From NCBI GenBank assembly GCA_001515985.1, contig LOET01000076.1, forward strand, positions 1-35,787: a stretch of 35,787 bases of DNA. The letters run 5' to 3'. The translations under genes were made by a program, and so were the position numbers. Below, piece after piece: positions 9,501-20,091 of the stretch (positions within the stretch are counted from its first letter, which is position 1; each line of letters starts with the position of its first letter). Origin of the DNA: Sphingomonadales bacterium BRH_c3. GTDB lineage: Bacteria; Pseudomonadota; Alphaproteobacteria; Sphingomonadales; Sphingomonadaceae. The notes beneath the pieces were generated by a model that searched no databases, had not been told where the DNA came from, and was given only the letters and a program-made list of their open reading frames with translations.

Positions 9501-11163
9501 TTCGACCCCCGGCGTGGGCCTGATTTCGCCGCCACCGCACCATGACATCTATTCGATCGAGGATCTGGCTCAGCTGATCCATGACCTCAAGAACGTGAAT
9601 CCGCCGGCGCGAATCTCGGTCAAGCTGGTGTCCGAAGTGGGTGTGGGCACGGTGGCTGCGGGCGTGTCCAAGGCGCGCGCCGACCATGTCACGATTTCCG
9701 GCTATGAAGGCGGGACGGGCGCATCGCCGCTTACCAGCCTGACGCATGCAGGAAGCCCGTGGGAAATCGGCCTCGCCGAAACCCAGCAGACTCTGCTTCT
9801 CAACGATCTGCGCAGCCGCATCGCGGTGCAGGTCGACGGTGGCCTGCGCACCGGCCGCGACGTTGCCATCGGCGCGCTGCTTGGCGCGGACGAATTCGGC
9901 TTTGCCACGGCTCCGCTGATCGCCGCAGGTTGCATCATGATGCGCAAGTGCCATCTCAACACCTGCCCGGTCGGCGTTGCCACGCAGGATCCGGTCCTGC
10001 GCGCGCGCTTCACCGGCCAGCCCGAGCACGTCATCAACTATTTCTTCTTCGTCGCGGAAGAACTGCGCCAGATCATGGCCGAGATGGGCTTCCGCACCGT
10101 GGAAGAGATGATCGGGCGGGTCGACCGGGTCGACATGCGCCGGGCCCACCGCCACTGGAAGGCCGCCGGGGTCGATCTGTCGCGCTTGCTGACGCAGGTC
10201 GACATCGCCGAAGGCGCGCCGCTGCATCACACCGAAAGCCAGGATCACGGGCTTGCCGCAGCATTGGACAACGAGCTGATTGCTGCCTGCAAGGATGCGA
10301 TTGTGGAGGCCAAACCGGTGCAGCTGAGCCGTGAAATCCGCAATGTGAACCGCACCGTTGGCACCATGCTGTCAGGCGAAATCGCCAGGGCCTATGGCCA
10401 TGAAGGGCTACCTGCCGACACGATCCGCATCAACTTCACCGGCGTGGCCGGGCAGAGCTTCGGCGCATGGCTGGCGCATGGCGTGACGCTGGACCTCACC
10501 GGCGATGCCAACGACTATGTCGGCAAGGGCCTTTCAGGCGGGCGCATCATCGTCAAGCAACCCGAAAGCGTGTCGCGCGATCCGGGCGAAAACATCATCG
10601 TCGGCAATACCGTGCTCTACGGCGCGATCGCGGGCGAAGCCTATTTCGAAGGTGTTGCGGGCGAGCGTTTCGCGGTCCGCAATTCGGGCGCCATTGCGGT
10701 GGTCGAAGGCGCGGGCGACCATTGCTGCGAATACATGACCGGCGGTGTGGTGGTGGTTCTCGGCCAGACCGGGCGCAACTTTGCCGCCGGGATGAGCGGC
10801 GGCCTGGCCTATGTTTACGATCCCGATGGCACATTCGCTCAGCTGATCAATCCGGCCCAGGTCGATCTTGTGCCGATAACCGGCGTGCGCGACGAAAATG
10901 ACGGGGCCGGGCGGCCAACGCAGCGGCCGCGCTCGGTCAATGACTTCGGCATGGGTGACATGCTGCGCCATGACAGCGAGCGGCTGAAGATCCTGATCGA
11001 ACGCCACAAGCTCCACACCGGCAGCGCCAAGGCAGCACAACTGCTCGACAATTGGGACAGCGAAGTGGGCAAGTTCATCAAGGTCATGCCGCGCGACTAC
11101 AAGCGCGCGCTGGAACAACTCGAGGCCGAGCGCGAAGAAGCCGCTTCGGTCGCGGCGGAATAG
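6523..11163 (+). CDS. gltB: Glutamate synthase (NADPH) large subunit
   Basis: 1546 aa. Glutaminase domain with [12 protein letters not shown] (Cys after a short propeptide), FMN domain ([23 protein letters not shown]), Fe-S region [16 protein letters not shown]-terminal GXGXG helix domain. Confidence 0.98.
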   Translation: MGYPAPQGLYDPRNEHDACGVGFVAHIKGKQSHDIVTQALQILKNIDHRGAVGADPLLGDGAGILLQIPDPLIRKWAKSEGKELPAPGDYGIAMCFMPQDESARAFVTEQFEKFTAKEGQRLIGWRDVPTSLDGLGKAVVDSMPVIQQAIIARGENCADQDAFERKLIVIRKQTLNPLAAQAEKHGLPGLTQAYIASFSSRTIVYKGLLLANQVGSFYDDLRDPDCVSALGLVHQRFSTNTFPSWRLAHPYRFMAHNGEINTVRGNVNWMNARRRTMESPLLGADLDKMWPLIPHGQSDTACLDNALELLLAGGYSLAHAMMMLMPEAWARNDLMDPARRAFYEYHAALMEPWDGPAAVAFTDGRQIGATLDRNGLRPARFCVTRDDIVCLASESGVLPFAEEDIVRKWRLQPGKMLLIDFNEGRIIEDGELKAELAAAQPYAKWLEKAQYTLGDIDHIEPELSQVAQHETTLLQRQQAFGYTQEDISRFLEPMAVSGDDPIGSMGTDTPIAVLSNRSRLLYDYFKQNFAQVTNPPIDPIREELVMSLLSMIGPRPNLLGMEAGTHKRLEISQPILTNEDLAKIRSVEVALDGAFRTETIDMTWRASKGAKGLRMALKEMCWAATEAVLQDKNILVLSDRAQGADRIPMPALLATAAVHHHLVRQGLRMQTGLVVETGEAREVHHYCVLAGYGAEAINPYVAFETLEDVRARKHPEMTAAEVQKNYIKAVGKGILKVMSKMGISTYQSYCGAQIFDAVGLSSEFIESYFTGTATMIEGVGLIEVAEETVRRHAQAYGDNPLYRNMLDAGGIYQYRLRGEDHAWTPQNVAFLQHAVRGNKPKDYEEFARSINEQSERLLTIRGLMEFRKAEQPIPLGEVEPASEIVKRFSTGAMSFGSISHEAHSTLAIAMNRIGGRSNTGEGGEEPERFIPMENGDSMRSRIKQVASGRFGVTTEYLVNSDDIQIKMAQGAKPGEGGQLPGHKVDKRIGAVRHSTPGVGLISPPPHHDIYSIEDLAQLIHDLKNVNPPARISVKLVSEVGVGTVAAGVSKARADHVTISGYEGGTGASPLTSLTHAGSPWEIGLAETQQTLLLNDLRSRIAVQVDGGLRTGRDVAIGALLGADEFGFATAPLIAAGCIMMRKCHLNTCPVGVATQDPVLRARFTGQPEHVINYFFFVAEELRQIMAEMGFRTVEEMIGRVDRVDMRRAHRHWKAAGVDLSRLLTQVDIAEGAPLHHTESQDHGLAAALDNELIAACKDAIVEAKPVQLSREIRNVNRTVGTMLSGEIARAYGHEGLPADTIRINFTGVAGQSFGAWLAHGVTLDLTGDANDYVGKGLSGGRIIVKQPESVSRDPGENIIVGNTVLYGAIAGEAYFEGVAGERFAVRNSGAIAVVEGAGDHCCEYMTGGVVVVLGQTGRNFAAGMSGGLAYVYDPDGTFAQLINPAQVDLVPITGVRDENDGAGRPTQRPRSVNDFGMGDMLRHDSERLKILIERHKLHTGSAKAAQLLDNWDSEVGKFIKVMPRDYKRALEQLEAEREEAASVAAE

Positions 11164-11183
11164 AAGAGACGGGACGCCAGAAC

Positions 11184-12620
11184 ATGGGCAAGGAAACAGG
11201 CTTTCTCGAACTCGACCGGCGTGAGCGGGACTATCTCGATCCGAAAGAGCGGCTGGGCAACTACCGCGAATTCGTGGTTCAGCCGGACGATGCGACGCTG
11301 CGGGCGCAGGCAAGCCGCTGCATGAATTGCGGCATCCCCTATTGTCACAACGGCTGCCCGGTGAACAACATCATCCCGGACTGGAACCATCTGGTCTATG
11401 AAGGCGACTGGAAGAACGCGCTGGACGTGCTCCATTCGACCAACAATTTTCCCGAGTTCACCGGCCGTATCTGCCCTGCGCCTTGCGAGGCGAGCTGCAC
11501 GCTCAATATCACCGACCAGCCGGTAACGATCAAGTCGATCGAATGCGCGATCGTCGATCGCGGTTGGGAAGAGGGCTGGATTACGCCGCAAGTGCCCAAG
11601 CACAAGACCGGCAAATCGGTGGCTGTGGTCGGTTCAGGCCCTGCCGGCCTCGCCTGCGCCCAACAATTGGCCCGCGCCGGCCACACCGTTACCCTGTTCG
11701 AGAAGAATGACCGGATCGGCGGACTGCTGCGCTATGGCATTCCGGACTTCAAGATGGAAAAGCATCTGATCAACCGCCGTGCGGTGCAGATGGAGGCCGA
11801 AGGGGTCGAGTTCAAAACCAGCAAGGAAGTGGGCGTCGATATCTCGTTCAAGAGCTTGCAGGAGAACTTCGATGCGGTGGTTCTGTCAGGCGGCGCAGAA
11901 GATGCACGCACATTGACAATCCCTGGCGCGGAAATGCCCGGCGTGCGGCTGGCAATGGAATTCCTGACCCAGCAGAACAAGCGCAACGCGGGCGATGACG
12001 AAGTGCGCGCGGCACCGCGCGGTTCGCTGCTCGCCACCGGCAAACGCGTGGTGGTGATCGGCGGCGGCGATACGGGCAGCGACTGCGTGGGCACGTCGAA
12101 CCGGCAAGGCGCCAAGAGCGTGGTCCAGCTCGAGATCATGCCGAAGCCGCCGGAGCATGAGGACAAGGCGCTGACCTGGCCCGATTGGCCCATGAAGCTA
12201 CGGACCTCCTCGAGCCATGAGGAAGGGGTCGAGCGCGACTGGGCCGTGCTGGCCAAGCGGGTGATAGGCGACGGTGAAACCGTGACCGGGCTGGAATGCA
12301 TACGCGTCGAATGGAAAGACGGCCAAATGCAGGAGATCGAAGGCAGTGCTTTCGTGATCCAGGCTGACCTGATCCTGCTGGCTATGGGTTTTGTCGGGCC
12401 GAAGAAGGCAGGATTGCTCGACCAGGCTGGCGTCAAGCTCGATGCACGCGGCAATGTCGCCGCCGATACCGATAATTACGCGACCAGCATCGAGAATGTG
12501 TTTGCCTGCGGTGATATGCGGCGGGGGCAAAGCCTGGTGGTATGGGCGATCCGCGAAGGGCGGCAGGCGGCGCGTGCGGTTGACGAAGCATTGATGGGCG
12601 CAACCGAACTGCCGCGCTGA
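11184..12620 (+). CDS. gltD: Glutamate synthase small subunit (NADPH, Fe-S, FAD)
   Basis: [13 protein letters not shown]...; [20 protein letters not shown] motif [25 protein letters not shown] motif [15 protein letters not shown]. 20 nt downstream of gltB. Confidence 0.97.
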   Translation: MGKETGFLELDRRERDYLDPKERLGNYREFVVQPDDATLRAQASRCMNCGIPYCHNGCPVNNIIPDWNHLVYEGDWKNALDVLHSTNNFPEFTGRICPAPCEASCTLNITDQPVTIKSIECAIVDRGWEEGWITPQVPKHKTGKSVAVVGSGPAGLACAQQLARAGHTVTLFEKNDRIGGLLRYGIPDFKMEKHLINRRAVQMEAEGVEFKTSKEVGVDISFKSLQENFDAVVLSGGAEDARTLTIPGAEMPGVRLAMEFLTQQNKRNAGDDEVRAAPRGSLLATGKRVVVIGGGDTGSDCVGTSNRQGAKSVVQLEIMPKPPEHEDKALTWPDWPMKLRTSSSHEEGVERDWAVLAKRVIGDGETVTGLECIRVEWKDGQMQEIEGSAFVIQADLILLAMGFVGPKKAGLLDQAGVKLDARGNVAADTDNYATSIENVFACGDMRRGQSLVVWAIREGRQAARAVDEALMGATELPR

Positions 12621-12844
12621 TTTACTGGGCATATGCACCGTCACACGCGCAGTATCATTAAAATGTCGCTGCTATACAATTTATGCGCGATCTACTGTCA
12701 CTTTGTCACACGGAATCAAAGGAAACGCTGGATTTTAGTGGCATAAGTATTGACCGTGCGTAGGAAAGGTGCTCCATCTAAGCAGCTGATCAGCAGGTAT
12801 TAGTTAGAAGTAATTCGCTATGACTGGCTGACTTGGGGAGGTGG

Positions 12845-14215
12845 ATGCAGGTCGCACATTCCATAACATCACGGCTCATAAAATTACGGCGCAGTTGGCC
12901 GCATTTCATATGTGCCGGCGCAGCCTGCAGCGCGCTGGCAGGCGGTGCACCGATTGCAGTGGCGGCGACTCCGGGCGATTCCGATACTTCCGATCCTTCA
13001 TCTCTGACGATCCAAACCGACGCGGCAGCGCAAGGCGATGCTGCTGAAACTGCAGCGGCGGACGCTTTGCCCGCCAAAGTGCCTGCAACCGCCGCCCCGT
13101 CATCATCCAATGCTGCGCCCGGCAAACCGGTGGAAACGCGGCTGGTGATCTCGCAGTTTGCCGACATGCCGGTCTCTGGCGATGCCGCCGAAACGCTACG
13201 CTATAGCGGCCGCGCGGATGCCTATATCGACATCAAAGGAAGTGCCTTCGGGATTGATGACAGCGTCACGCTGACGGTTCGCCCGGAGTATACCTGGGGC
13301 AAGGACTCCAACGGCGTGATCGGGTTGATCCCCAGTAACACCGCACTGTTTCGCGGCGAAGACACGGGCGATTTCGATGTTTCAGTGAGCGTCTCGAAAC
13401 ACTGGGCTTCGGGCACGCAACTGACCGTCGGGAAGGTCAATGTGCTTGATCTGGGCGGAAAGCTGCCGGTGGTAGGAAGCGACGGGCATTACGGTTTCCA
13501 GAACCTGAGCATCGCCCTGCCGCCATCAGCGATTATTCCCAACACGATCACCGGCGCGTTGCTGGAGGTGCCGACCGAGAAGGTGCTCTACCGGCTATGG
13601 GTGTTCGATCCGGATTCGCAATATCAGCGCAGCGGGTTCGAAACCGCCTTCAGAAGCGGAGTGGGATTCCTCGGCTCGGTGACATTCCCGGTCAAGATCG
13701 GGGGCAAGCCGGGCTTCTATGCGCTCAAGCTTTCCGGCTCGACCCGCAATGACATAAACGCCGATTCGCTGCCAGCTGTCCTGATCCCTCCACCGGGATC
13801 GGATTTCGGCCAGCGACGCGGCGAGTTTGCGGCGGTACTGGCAGGCTACCAGTATCTGTCTGTCTATCCCGAAGCACCGGGCAAGGGCTGGGGCATCTTC
13901 GGGCAGGTCTATATCTCTAACGGCGACCCGACCTTTCTTGACAAGAGCGGCTTCATCGGAATCTCGGGCAATCCGCGCTTCCGCCCGCAAGACCGCTTTG
14001 GCGTGTCCTGGTTTCGCTATTCGCTGACCAACCGGCTGATCCGGGCGCTCGACCAGCGCCTGGCGCTGCAGGATGAAGAGGGTGTCGAATATTTCTACAC
14101 GCTCGGCCTGTCGGATGGCTTGCAGGTTACCGCCAATGTGCAGGTCATTGACAGTGCCGTAAGCGCGCGCGACCCCGGCGTCCTTGCTGGCCTGCGTGTC
14201 ACTGCAAGTTTCTGA
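12845..14215 (+). CDS. Carbohydrate porin, OprB-type outer membrane beta-barrel
   Basis: Signal-like N-terminus, Ala-rich linker, barrel domain ending in C-terminal Phe (LRVTASF), OprB-like segments (WGIFGQVYISNGDPTFLDKSGFIGI). ATG at 12845 preceded by GGGGAGG. Confidence 0.82.
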   Translation: MQVAHSITSRLIKLRRSWPHFICAGAACSALAGGAPIAVAATPGDSDTSDPSSLTIQTDAAAQGDAAETAAADALPAKVPATAAPSSSNAAPGKPVETRLVISQFADMPVSGDAAETLRYSGRADAYIDIKGSAFGIDDSVTLTVRPEYTWGKDSNGVIGLIPSNTALFRGEDTGDFDVSVSVSKHWASGTQLTVGKVNVLDLGGKLPVVGSDGHYGFQNLSIALPPSAIIPNTITGALLEVPTEKVLYRLWVFDPDSQYQRSGFETAFRSGVGFLGSVTFPVKIGGKPGFYALKLSGSTRNDINADSLPAVLIPPPGSDFGQRRGEFAAVLAGYQYLSVYPEAPGKGWGIFGQVYISNGDPTFLDKSGFIGISGNPRFRPQDRFGVSWFRYSLTNRLIRALDQRLALQDEEGVEYFYTLGLSDGLQVTANVQVIDSAVSARDPGVLAGLRVTASF

Positions 14216-14221
14216 TATACC

Positions 14222-14743
14222 ATGAAAAGTGGCTTTTTCACTATCTCCGGCTGTTCCGGGGGCGGCAAGTCGAGCCTGCTGTCCGCACTCGCGGCGAGAG
14301 GTTTCGACATTGTCGCCGAGCCCGGCCTGCGCCTGATCCGGTCGGGTGGCCCCAAGCCATGGGAGGATATGCTCGGCTTCCTCCAACGCACCGCAGCGCT
14401 GGCGCGACAGGATTTGGAACAGGCAGCCAGCCTGCGCGGGGCGGTGTTCTTCGACCGCGGGCTGATCGATGCCCTTTCTGGCCTGGTCAAATTGGGCGAC
14501 CTGCCCGCAGAGCGAGAACTGCCCAAAGCGATCCGCCGCTATCGCGCGGTCTTCTTTGCCCCTCCGTGGCGCGAGATATTCGAACAAAACGAATTTCGCC
14601 GCCACGATTTCAAGAGCGCGGAGCTTGAAAGCAAACATTTGTTGGCGACCTTGCGAGCGCATGGTTGCGAACCGATCCTGTTGCCCAAATTCCGGCTAGA
14701 CCTGCGCTGCGAATATCTGCTTGCCCGCATACAAAACTTGTGA
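14222..14743 (+). CDS. Predicted AAA/P-loop ATPase (small kinase-like)
   Basis: 173 aa, Walker A GCSGGGKSS, FFDRGLIDA motif. Starts 6 nt after the porin stop. Confidence 0.82.
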   Translation: MKSGFFTISGCSGGGKSSLLSALAARGFDIVAEPGLRLIRSGGPKPWEDMLGFLQRTAALARQDLEQAASLRGAVFFDRGLIDALSGLVKLGDLPAERELPKAIRRYRAVFFAPPWREIFEQNEFRRHDFKSAELESKHLLATLRAHGCEPILLPKFRLDLRCEYLLARIQNL

Positions 14744-14806
14744 CGGCGCGATACGATAGAGCGCAGGCCCAGGGCCAGGCGCGCTTCTTCCTCTGTCATG
14801 GCCGAA

Positions 14807-16321
14807 TCATCTGGCGGAGCTCCTGCGCGGGGTGAACTGCCCGAAACGTTCCATCCGGGTGACTTTGCCTGATGCATCGCGATGAAAAGTCACGATATCG
14901 CGTTCTTCGCCGCTGCTAGTAACGACACGGAACCGGTCATCTCCCAGCGGCTTGAAGCGATCCATCGTGTCGAATGGACCACGCGAACCGGCCTCGATGC
15001 CCACCAGCCCGCCTGCCCACGGCAGCATGGCGAAATCCGCACCCCACGGCTGGCCGTTATAGATGCCTACATAGTCGCGCAGATCAACCGCCCCGCTTTC
15101 CGGCGGTTCAAACGCCGACGTGGCCAACCTCACCGCTACCAAGGCGCCAACTGCACGCGCAAGGACGGTCGAATCGTCCATCGCATTGATTGCCACGGCA
15201 ACTGCCATTTGCGCTGACGGATCAATCAGCAGCGAGCTGCGATAGCCGGGGCACGAACCGCCATGGCCAACCATTTCGCGCCCATCCATCTGATAGTTGG
15301 CAAAGCCGAGCCCCCAGCTGGTCCGGCGATCCGGAGTGATGTAATGCACCCGGTGCATCTCGCGCAGAGTGGAGGCACGCAGCAACTCGGGCTGGCCGCT
15401 TTGGAGCAGGCGGAACTGCCATCGTGCGAACTTGGCGAGATCCTCTACGCTCGAGCTATACCCCGCTGCCGGATTGATTCCCTTGGCGTCAAACAGCTTC
15501 ACGCGCGGGCGAGTGCCATCGGGTTCGAGCGAGCCCCAGCCAACCGCCAGCTGCTTGCCATAAAGCCTGGTCGGGATGAACGGTCGGGTGTTGTTCATAT
15601 CCAGCGGCGCGAGGATATTGGTGCTGACATATTCGCCATATGGCGTGCCTGTGACCTTTTCCACCGTTTCGCCCACCAGCGTAAGCCCAAGGTTCGAATA
15701 CTGGAACGTCGTGGACGCAGGATAGAGCAGATGCTGTCCTGCCACTCCGGCATGAATTTCATCCTGGCTAGGGAACGGGAAATCCGGCCCGGTCCAATAG
15801 GGTTTGACCGCCTCGCGCGGCAGGCCTGCAGAATGGGTGAGCAGCCCGCGCATGGTCACTGGCATACTATCACGCTGATCGGGTGCGAATTGCGCCCAGG
15901 GCAGATAGGTGCGAACCGGCTCATCCAGCCGGACTGTTCCTTTCTCCCATTGCTGCATGAAGGCAACCGCAGTGAACAGCTTCGAAATCGAACAGATCGA
16001 ATAGATCGTGTCGGCAGTGGCAGGCTGCCTCATCGCGCGATCGGTATAGCCGTAGCCTTTCGACCAAACCGTCTGTTGGCCATTGACCAGCGCTACCGAC
16101 AGCGCCGGGATGCGCGAATACTGGCGGGCCTGATCGAGCCAGTAATCCACCGCCACCACTGCTTCGCGCAGCGCGGTGGCGCGCTGTTCCTGATCGCCTG
16201 GCTTGCCTTCAAGTTCCGATTGCACCGCCTGGCGGTCGCTCGAAGCACCAAGCGGGGCGGGAATAATCGCACTTGTGGCTGCCAGCATGATGGCGACCGC
16301 GGCGAGAAGTTTCATCGACAT
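14807..16321 (-). CDS. Serine hydrolase, class C beta-lactamase/penicillin-binding-protein family
   Basis: SxxK motif SICSISKLFTA, YSN motif FQYSNLGLTLVGE, HGGSCPGYRS near C-terminus, N-terminal signal MSMKLLAAVAIMLAATSA. Confidence 0.9.
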   Translation of the reverse strand: MSMKLLAAVAIMLAATSAIIPAPLGASSDRQAVQSELEGKPGDQEQRATALREAVVAVDYWLDQARQYSRIPALSVALVNGQQTVWSKGYGYTDRAMRQPATADTIYSICSISKLFTAVAFMQQWEKGTVRLDEPVRTYLPWAQFAPDQRDSMPVTMRGLLTHSAGLPREAVKPYWTGPDFPFPSQDEIHAGVAGQHLLYPASTTFQYSNLGLTLVGETVEKVTGTPYGEYVSTNILAPLDMNNTRPFIPTRLYGKQLAVGWGSLEPDGTRPRVKLFDAKGINPAAGYSSSVEDLAKFARWQFRLLQSGQPELLRASTLREMHRVHYITPDRRTSWGLGFANYQMDGREMVGHGGSCPGYRSSLLIDPSAQMAVAVAINAMDDSTVLARAVGALVAVRLATSAFEPPESGAVDLRDYVGIYNGQPWGADFAMLPWAGGLVGIEAGSRGPFDTMDRFKPLGDDRFRVVTSSGEERDIVTFHRDASGKVTRMERFGQFTPRRSSAR

Positions 16322-16406
16322 CCTCCTGTTTTCATATGCGAATGTGGCAGCAGATCGCGCGCGCGCCAAGTGTCTCGTGGCCAGACGGAAGAAACCAGCC
16401 GCATTC

Positions 16407-17084
16407 CTACCACTCGATGATGCCGCGCCCGTGCCGCTCCAGGAAGGCATTGGCCTGGCTGAAAGGGCGCGAACCGAAAAAGCCGCGATGCGCGGAAAGC
16501 GGGCTTGGATGCGGGCTGGCAATCAGCAGGTGATTATCGCCCTCACCCAATCCCTTGACCCGGCTCGCCTTCTTCTGCGCGTGGCTTCCCCACAGGATAA
16601 ACACTGTAGGCAGGCCCTGTTCGACCACTGCCGCAATGCAGGCATCGGTGATCGCATCCCAGCCGCGCCCGGCATGGCTGCCCGCTTGCCCGGCTTCGAC
16701 CGTGAGCGTGTTGTTCAGGAGCAGCACGCCCTGCTTTGCCCAGCGTTCGAGATTGCCGCCCGGCTGTGGGCGTATGCCCAGATCGCTCTCGATTTCCTTG
16801 TAGATGTTGACCAGCGAAGGCGGCAGCCGCACCCCGTCACGCACCGAAAAGGCGAGCCCGTGCGCCTGGCCTGGCCCGTGATAGGGATCCTGCCCCAATA
16901 TCACCACGCGCACCTGTTCAAGCGGGGTCATTGCGAGCGCGGCAAGCCGCTCGCCGCGCGGAGGGTAAACGATCTTGCCGCAATCTTCCTCAGACCGAAG
17001 CCACCCGCCCAGCCGCCGCGCCTCTGGCGTTGCCAGTGCCGGCTCCAGCGCGGTCCGCCAGCTCGCAGAGATCGCCTCGTTCAT
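16407..17084 (-). CDS. ung: Uracil-DNA glycosylase
   Basis: Family 1 UDG motifs VVILGQDPYHGPGQAHGLAFSV, LLLNNTLTVE, SPHPSPLSAHRGFFGSRPFS. Start at MNEAIS inferred. Confidence 0.96.
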   Translation of the reverse strand: MNEAISASWRTALEPALATPEARRLGGWLRSEEDCGKIVYPPRGERLAALAMTPLEQVRVVILGQDPYHGPGQAHGLAFSVRDGVRLPPSLVNIYKEIESDLGIRPQPGGNLERWAKQGVLLLNNTLTVEAGQAGSHAGRGWDAITDACIAAVVEQGLPTVFILWGSHAQKKASRVKGLGEGDNHLLIASPHPSPLSAHRGFFGSRPFSQANAFLERHGRGIIEW

Positions 17085-17163
17085 ACGCCAGCGATACCTT
17101 GCCGTCATGGCGGTGGCCAGACACCCTTCCCTCAAATCCCCAATGCGCCTAAAGCCGCTGGAT

Positions 17164-17781
17164 ATGGCTGTATATTTTCATGAAGAAGACCTGCCTGCAG
17201 GTGTGCTGGGCGAAGGTCCGATCGCGGTCGATACTGAAACCATGGGGCTGATAACGCCCCGTGACCGGCTGTGTGTGGTGCAATTGAGCGATGGCAGCGG
17301 CGACGAGCATCTGGTGCGCTTCGGGCCTGGCAGCGCCTATGACGCGCCGAATCTCAAGGCGGTGCTGGGCGATCCGAACCGGCTGAAGCTGTTCCATTTT
17401 GGCCGCTTCGATCTTGCCGCGATCGAACATTACCTGGGCGTGATGGCCGCGCCGGTATTCTGCACCAAGATCGCCAGCAAGCTGGTGCGCACCTATACCG
17501 ACCGCCACGGGCTTAAGATGCTGGTCGAGGAACTGCTCGGCGAAAACCTCTCGAAAGTGCAACAGTCGAGCGACTGGGGCGGCCCTGATCTGAGCGACGC
17601 GCAGCGCGATTATGCCGCCTCTGACGTGCGCTTCCTGCACCGCCTGCGTGACGAGCTGGTCAAGCGACTCGAGCGTGAGGGGCGGATGGAAATTGCCCAG
17701 GCCTGTTTCGACTTCCTGCCCACCCGTGCGCGGCTCGATCTGGCCGGCTGGCCAGACAGCGATATATTCAGCCACGAGTGA
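17164..17781 (+). CDS. Ribonuclease D-like 3'-5' exonuclease (short form, no HRDC)
   Basis: DEDD exonuclease motifs: AVDTETMGL, HFGRFDLAAIEH, DYAASDVRFLHRL. Confidence 0.9.
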   Translation: MAVYFHEEDLPAGVLGEGPIAVDTETMGLITPRDRLCVVQLSDGSGDEHLVRFGPGSAYDAPNLKAVLGDPNRLKLFHFGRFDLAAIEHYLGVMAAPVFCTKIASKLVRTYTDRHGLKMLVEELLGENLSKVQQSSDWGGPDLSDAQRDYAASDVRFLHRLRDELVKRLEREGRMEIAQACFDFLPTRARLDLAGWPDSDIFSHE

Positions 17782-17806
17782 TGCGCGGAGGCGTATAGTC
17801 CCAGAC

Positions 17807-18472
17807 ATGTCGATCCACCCGCGAATCGAAACCAGCGAAGCGAAGGAGCTGCGCAGCCAGCGCCAGCACTTTGCCGCGCCGGGCGGCTCGCATGATCGGC
17901 TGGTGCGCTTTCTGGCTCGTTTCCTGCCGATGGCAGTGGGCGTGATCGCGGCGCTGATGGTTATCACCCCGCTTGGCCCGGGAAGCGAAGTGAGTTTCCT
18001 GCTTGATCGAAACAAGGTGGCCATGATCGACGAGCGGCTTTCCGTCAGTAATGCGATGTACCGCGGCGAAGACGATTCCGGGCGCCCCTTTTCGCTGACT
18101 GCGGGGGATGCCGTGCAACGCTCAAACTCCGAAGGTATCGTGCGCATGCGCGACCTTGAGGCACAGATCCTGCTGCGCGACGGACCAGCGCGGATCAGCG
18201 CTGAAGCCGGCGCCTATGACATTGACCGCGAAGTCATGACAATCGATGGCGCTTTGCGCCTGTCGGCCGCAGACGGCTATTCGATGGTCACGCGGGGTGT
18301 ATCGGTTGACCTGGCCTCGCGCCAGATAACCGGCGAGGGGGGCGTCGAAGGCGAAGTCCCCGCCGGCACATTTTCAGCTGATCGAATGACCGTCGATATC
18401 GACAAGCGCGTATTTTCCCTGAAGGGCAATGCCCGGCTAAGAATGCGGCCGGGCGAATTGAGGAAGCCGTGA
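17807..18472 (+). CDS. lptC: LPS export ABC transporter periplasmic protein LptC
   Basis: Single N-terminal TM (LPMAVGVIAALMVITPLG) followed by an LptC/OstA-like beta region. Overlaps the lptA start by 4 nt (ATGA). Confidence 0.85.
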   Translation: MSIHPRIETSEAKELRSQRQHFAAPGGSHDRLVRFLARFLPMAVGVIAALMVITPLGPGSEVSFLLDRNKVAMIDERLSVSNAMYRGEDDSGRPFSLTAGDAVQRSNSEGIVRMRDLEAQILLRDGPARISAEAGAYDIDREVMTIDGALRLSAADGYSMVTRGVSVDLASRQITGEGGVEGEVPAGTFSADRMTVDIDKRVFSLKGNARLRMRPGELRKP

Positions 18473-19044
18473 TGAACCGTTCACTTATCCCCACCGCTGC
18501 ACGTTCAGCCATCGCCGGCTTTGCCCTTACGCTGGTGGCGTTTGGCGGGATGCAGCTCAACGCACAGGCTTTCTCGCGCCATGATTCAAATGCGCCGGTG
18601 CAATTCGATGCCGACGACATCAGTGTCGAGGACCGCCAGAACCGCGTCGTGCTTATCGGCGGTGTTAACGTGACCCAGGCCGGGCTGCGCGTGCGTTCGC
18701 AGCGCATGCTGGTTGATTACAGCGACCAGGGCGATCTTTCGATTTCGCGCATCACCGCTACCGGCGGGGTCAATGTGACGCGCGGCAATGAAACCGCACG
18801 CGGCGACGTGGCCGTCTATGACCTTGAGCGGCGGCTGATCACCATGGCTGGCAATGTCGAATTGCGCCGCAATGGCGATACGCTTTCAGGTGGCCGGCTG
18901 ACGATCGACCTCACCTCCGGCCGCGCCAGCGTTGACGGCAAAGGTGCCTCGTCGGGCGAGAATTCGAGCGGGCGCGTAACCGGCACTTTCACTGTCTCGC
19001 AGAAAGCTGGCGGCGGCGCTGCGGACAGTGATCAGGAGCAATAG
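18469..19044 (+). CDS. lptA: LPS transport periplasmic protein LptA (OstA-like)
   Basis: Signal peptide then PVQFDADDISVEDRQNRVVLIGGVNVTQAGLRVRSQRMLVDY, typical LptA/OstA-like fold sequence. Confidence 0.9.
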   Translation: MMNRSLIPTAARSAIAGFALTLVAFGGMQLNAQAFSRHDSNAPVQFDADDISVEDRQNRVVLIGGVNVTQAGLRVRSQRMLVDYSDQGDLSISRITATGGVNVTRGNETARGDVAVYDLERRLITMAGNVELRRNGDTLSGGRLTIDLTSGRASVDGKGASSGENSSGRVTGTFTVSQKAGGGAADSDQEQ

Positions 19045-19050
19045 AGCGGC

Positions 19051-20091
19051 CTATCGCCGCGCGGCGAAACGGGCAATATCGGTCAGCCCCTGGGCCAGCA
19101 GCAATTCCGCCGCCTGGCTGTTGCCCAGCAACTGTCGATGCATCTGCATGAGCCGCGGGCCGAGCCGTTCGAGCTTGCGCCTGTGCCAGCATTGCAGCTG
19201 GTCGCGAATATCGCGCTCGTCACGAAAGAAGATGCCAAGCCGGGCCTTGGCTCCTCGATCGAGCCCGTCGAGCGAACCGCGCGGGCCGAGCTGTGCGGCG
19301 ATCTGCGCCAGTTGTGCAGCCCGGCGTTCAACCGCCAGCAACACACCGACCGGGTTCAGTCCGTGTTCGCGCATGCGCCTGAGTTCGCGGTCAAGCCGCC
19401 CAGTGTCCCCCTTGAGCACGGCATTGACCAGCGGCATGAAGCCGTCTTCCTCGGTCGCAGCTCCCACCGCGTCGAGATCTTCAATGGTCAGCTGACGCGG
19501 TGATTGCGGCGAAGCATCGCAATAAGTCGCCAGCTTGGTGATTTCAGACTGTGCCAGCCGCACGTCCAGCCCGGCGGCCCGCGCAATCCGCTCTGCCAGG
19601 TCTCCGCCCAGCCTGAGCCCCGCCGCATCCGCCATCTGCCGCACCGAGGCAGAAACCGATTGCAGATCGGGCGGCCAGAACATCGCCACCAGCGCGTCCT
19701 TGCGTTTCTCCAGCAACTTGGCGGTGCGCGATTTGTCGGTTGCCGATGTCGCCACCACCAGCACCGGCGCCGCTTCACCGGCGCCACCTTCGCTGGTCTC
19801 GATCAACACCTGCAGCGCATCGTGCGCTTCATCGCCATTGGCCCGCACAAAAATATGGCGCTTGTCACCAAACAGCGAGCCCGAGCGCGCCTCATCACCC
19901 AGCAGCGCCGGGTCCTTGCGCAAATCGGCGCCTGAAATCTCCACTCGTTCGCTGGGCTGCGGCAGCAGCTGCAGGATGCTTTGCGCCGCTGCAGAGGCGC
20001 CCGCTTCGTCAGGTCCGCAGAAGAAGAAGATGCCGCATTGTTCAGCAGCGCGGCGCGCGGTGGAGGCAAAGTCGCGCTGGGTGGCCTTCAT
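19051..20091 (-). CDS. holA: DNA polymerase III subunit delta
   Basis: 346 aa with IFFFCGPDEAGASAAAQSIL and delta-subunit C-terminal region. Overlaps lptE by 4 nt. Confidence 0.9.
   Translation of the reverse strand: MKATQRDFASTARRAAEQCGIFFFCGPDEAGASAAAQSILQLLPQPSERVEISGADLRKDPALLGDEARSGSLFGDKRHIFVRANGDEAHDALQVLIETSEGGAGEAAPVLVVATSATDKSRTAKLLEKRKDALVAMFWPPDLQSVSASVRQMADAAGLRLGGDLAERIARAAGLDVRLAQSEITKLATYCDASPQSPRQLTIEDLDAVGAATEEDGFMPLVNAVLKGDTGRLDRELRRMREHGLNPVGVLLAVERRAAQLAQIAAQLGPRGSLDGLDRGAKARLGIFFRDERDIRDQLQCWHRRKLERLGPRLMQMHRQLLGNSQAAELLLAQGLTDIARFAARR

Noticed and set aside
9082-10248. 388-aa ORF antisense to gltB
   Set aside because: Shadow ORF opposite strongly conserved glutamate synthase sequence; His/Arg/Ala-rich with no domain.
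15263-16420. 385-aa ORF antisense to the serine hydrolase gene
   Set aside because: The opposite frame has all serine hydrolase motifs; this one has none.
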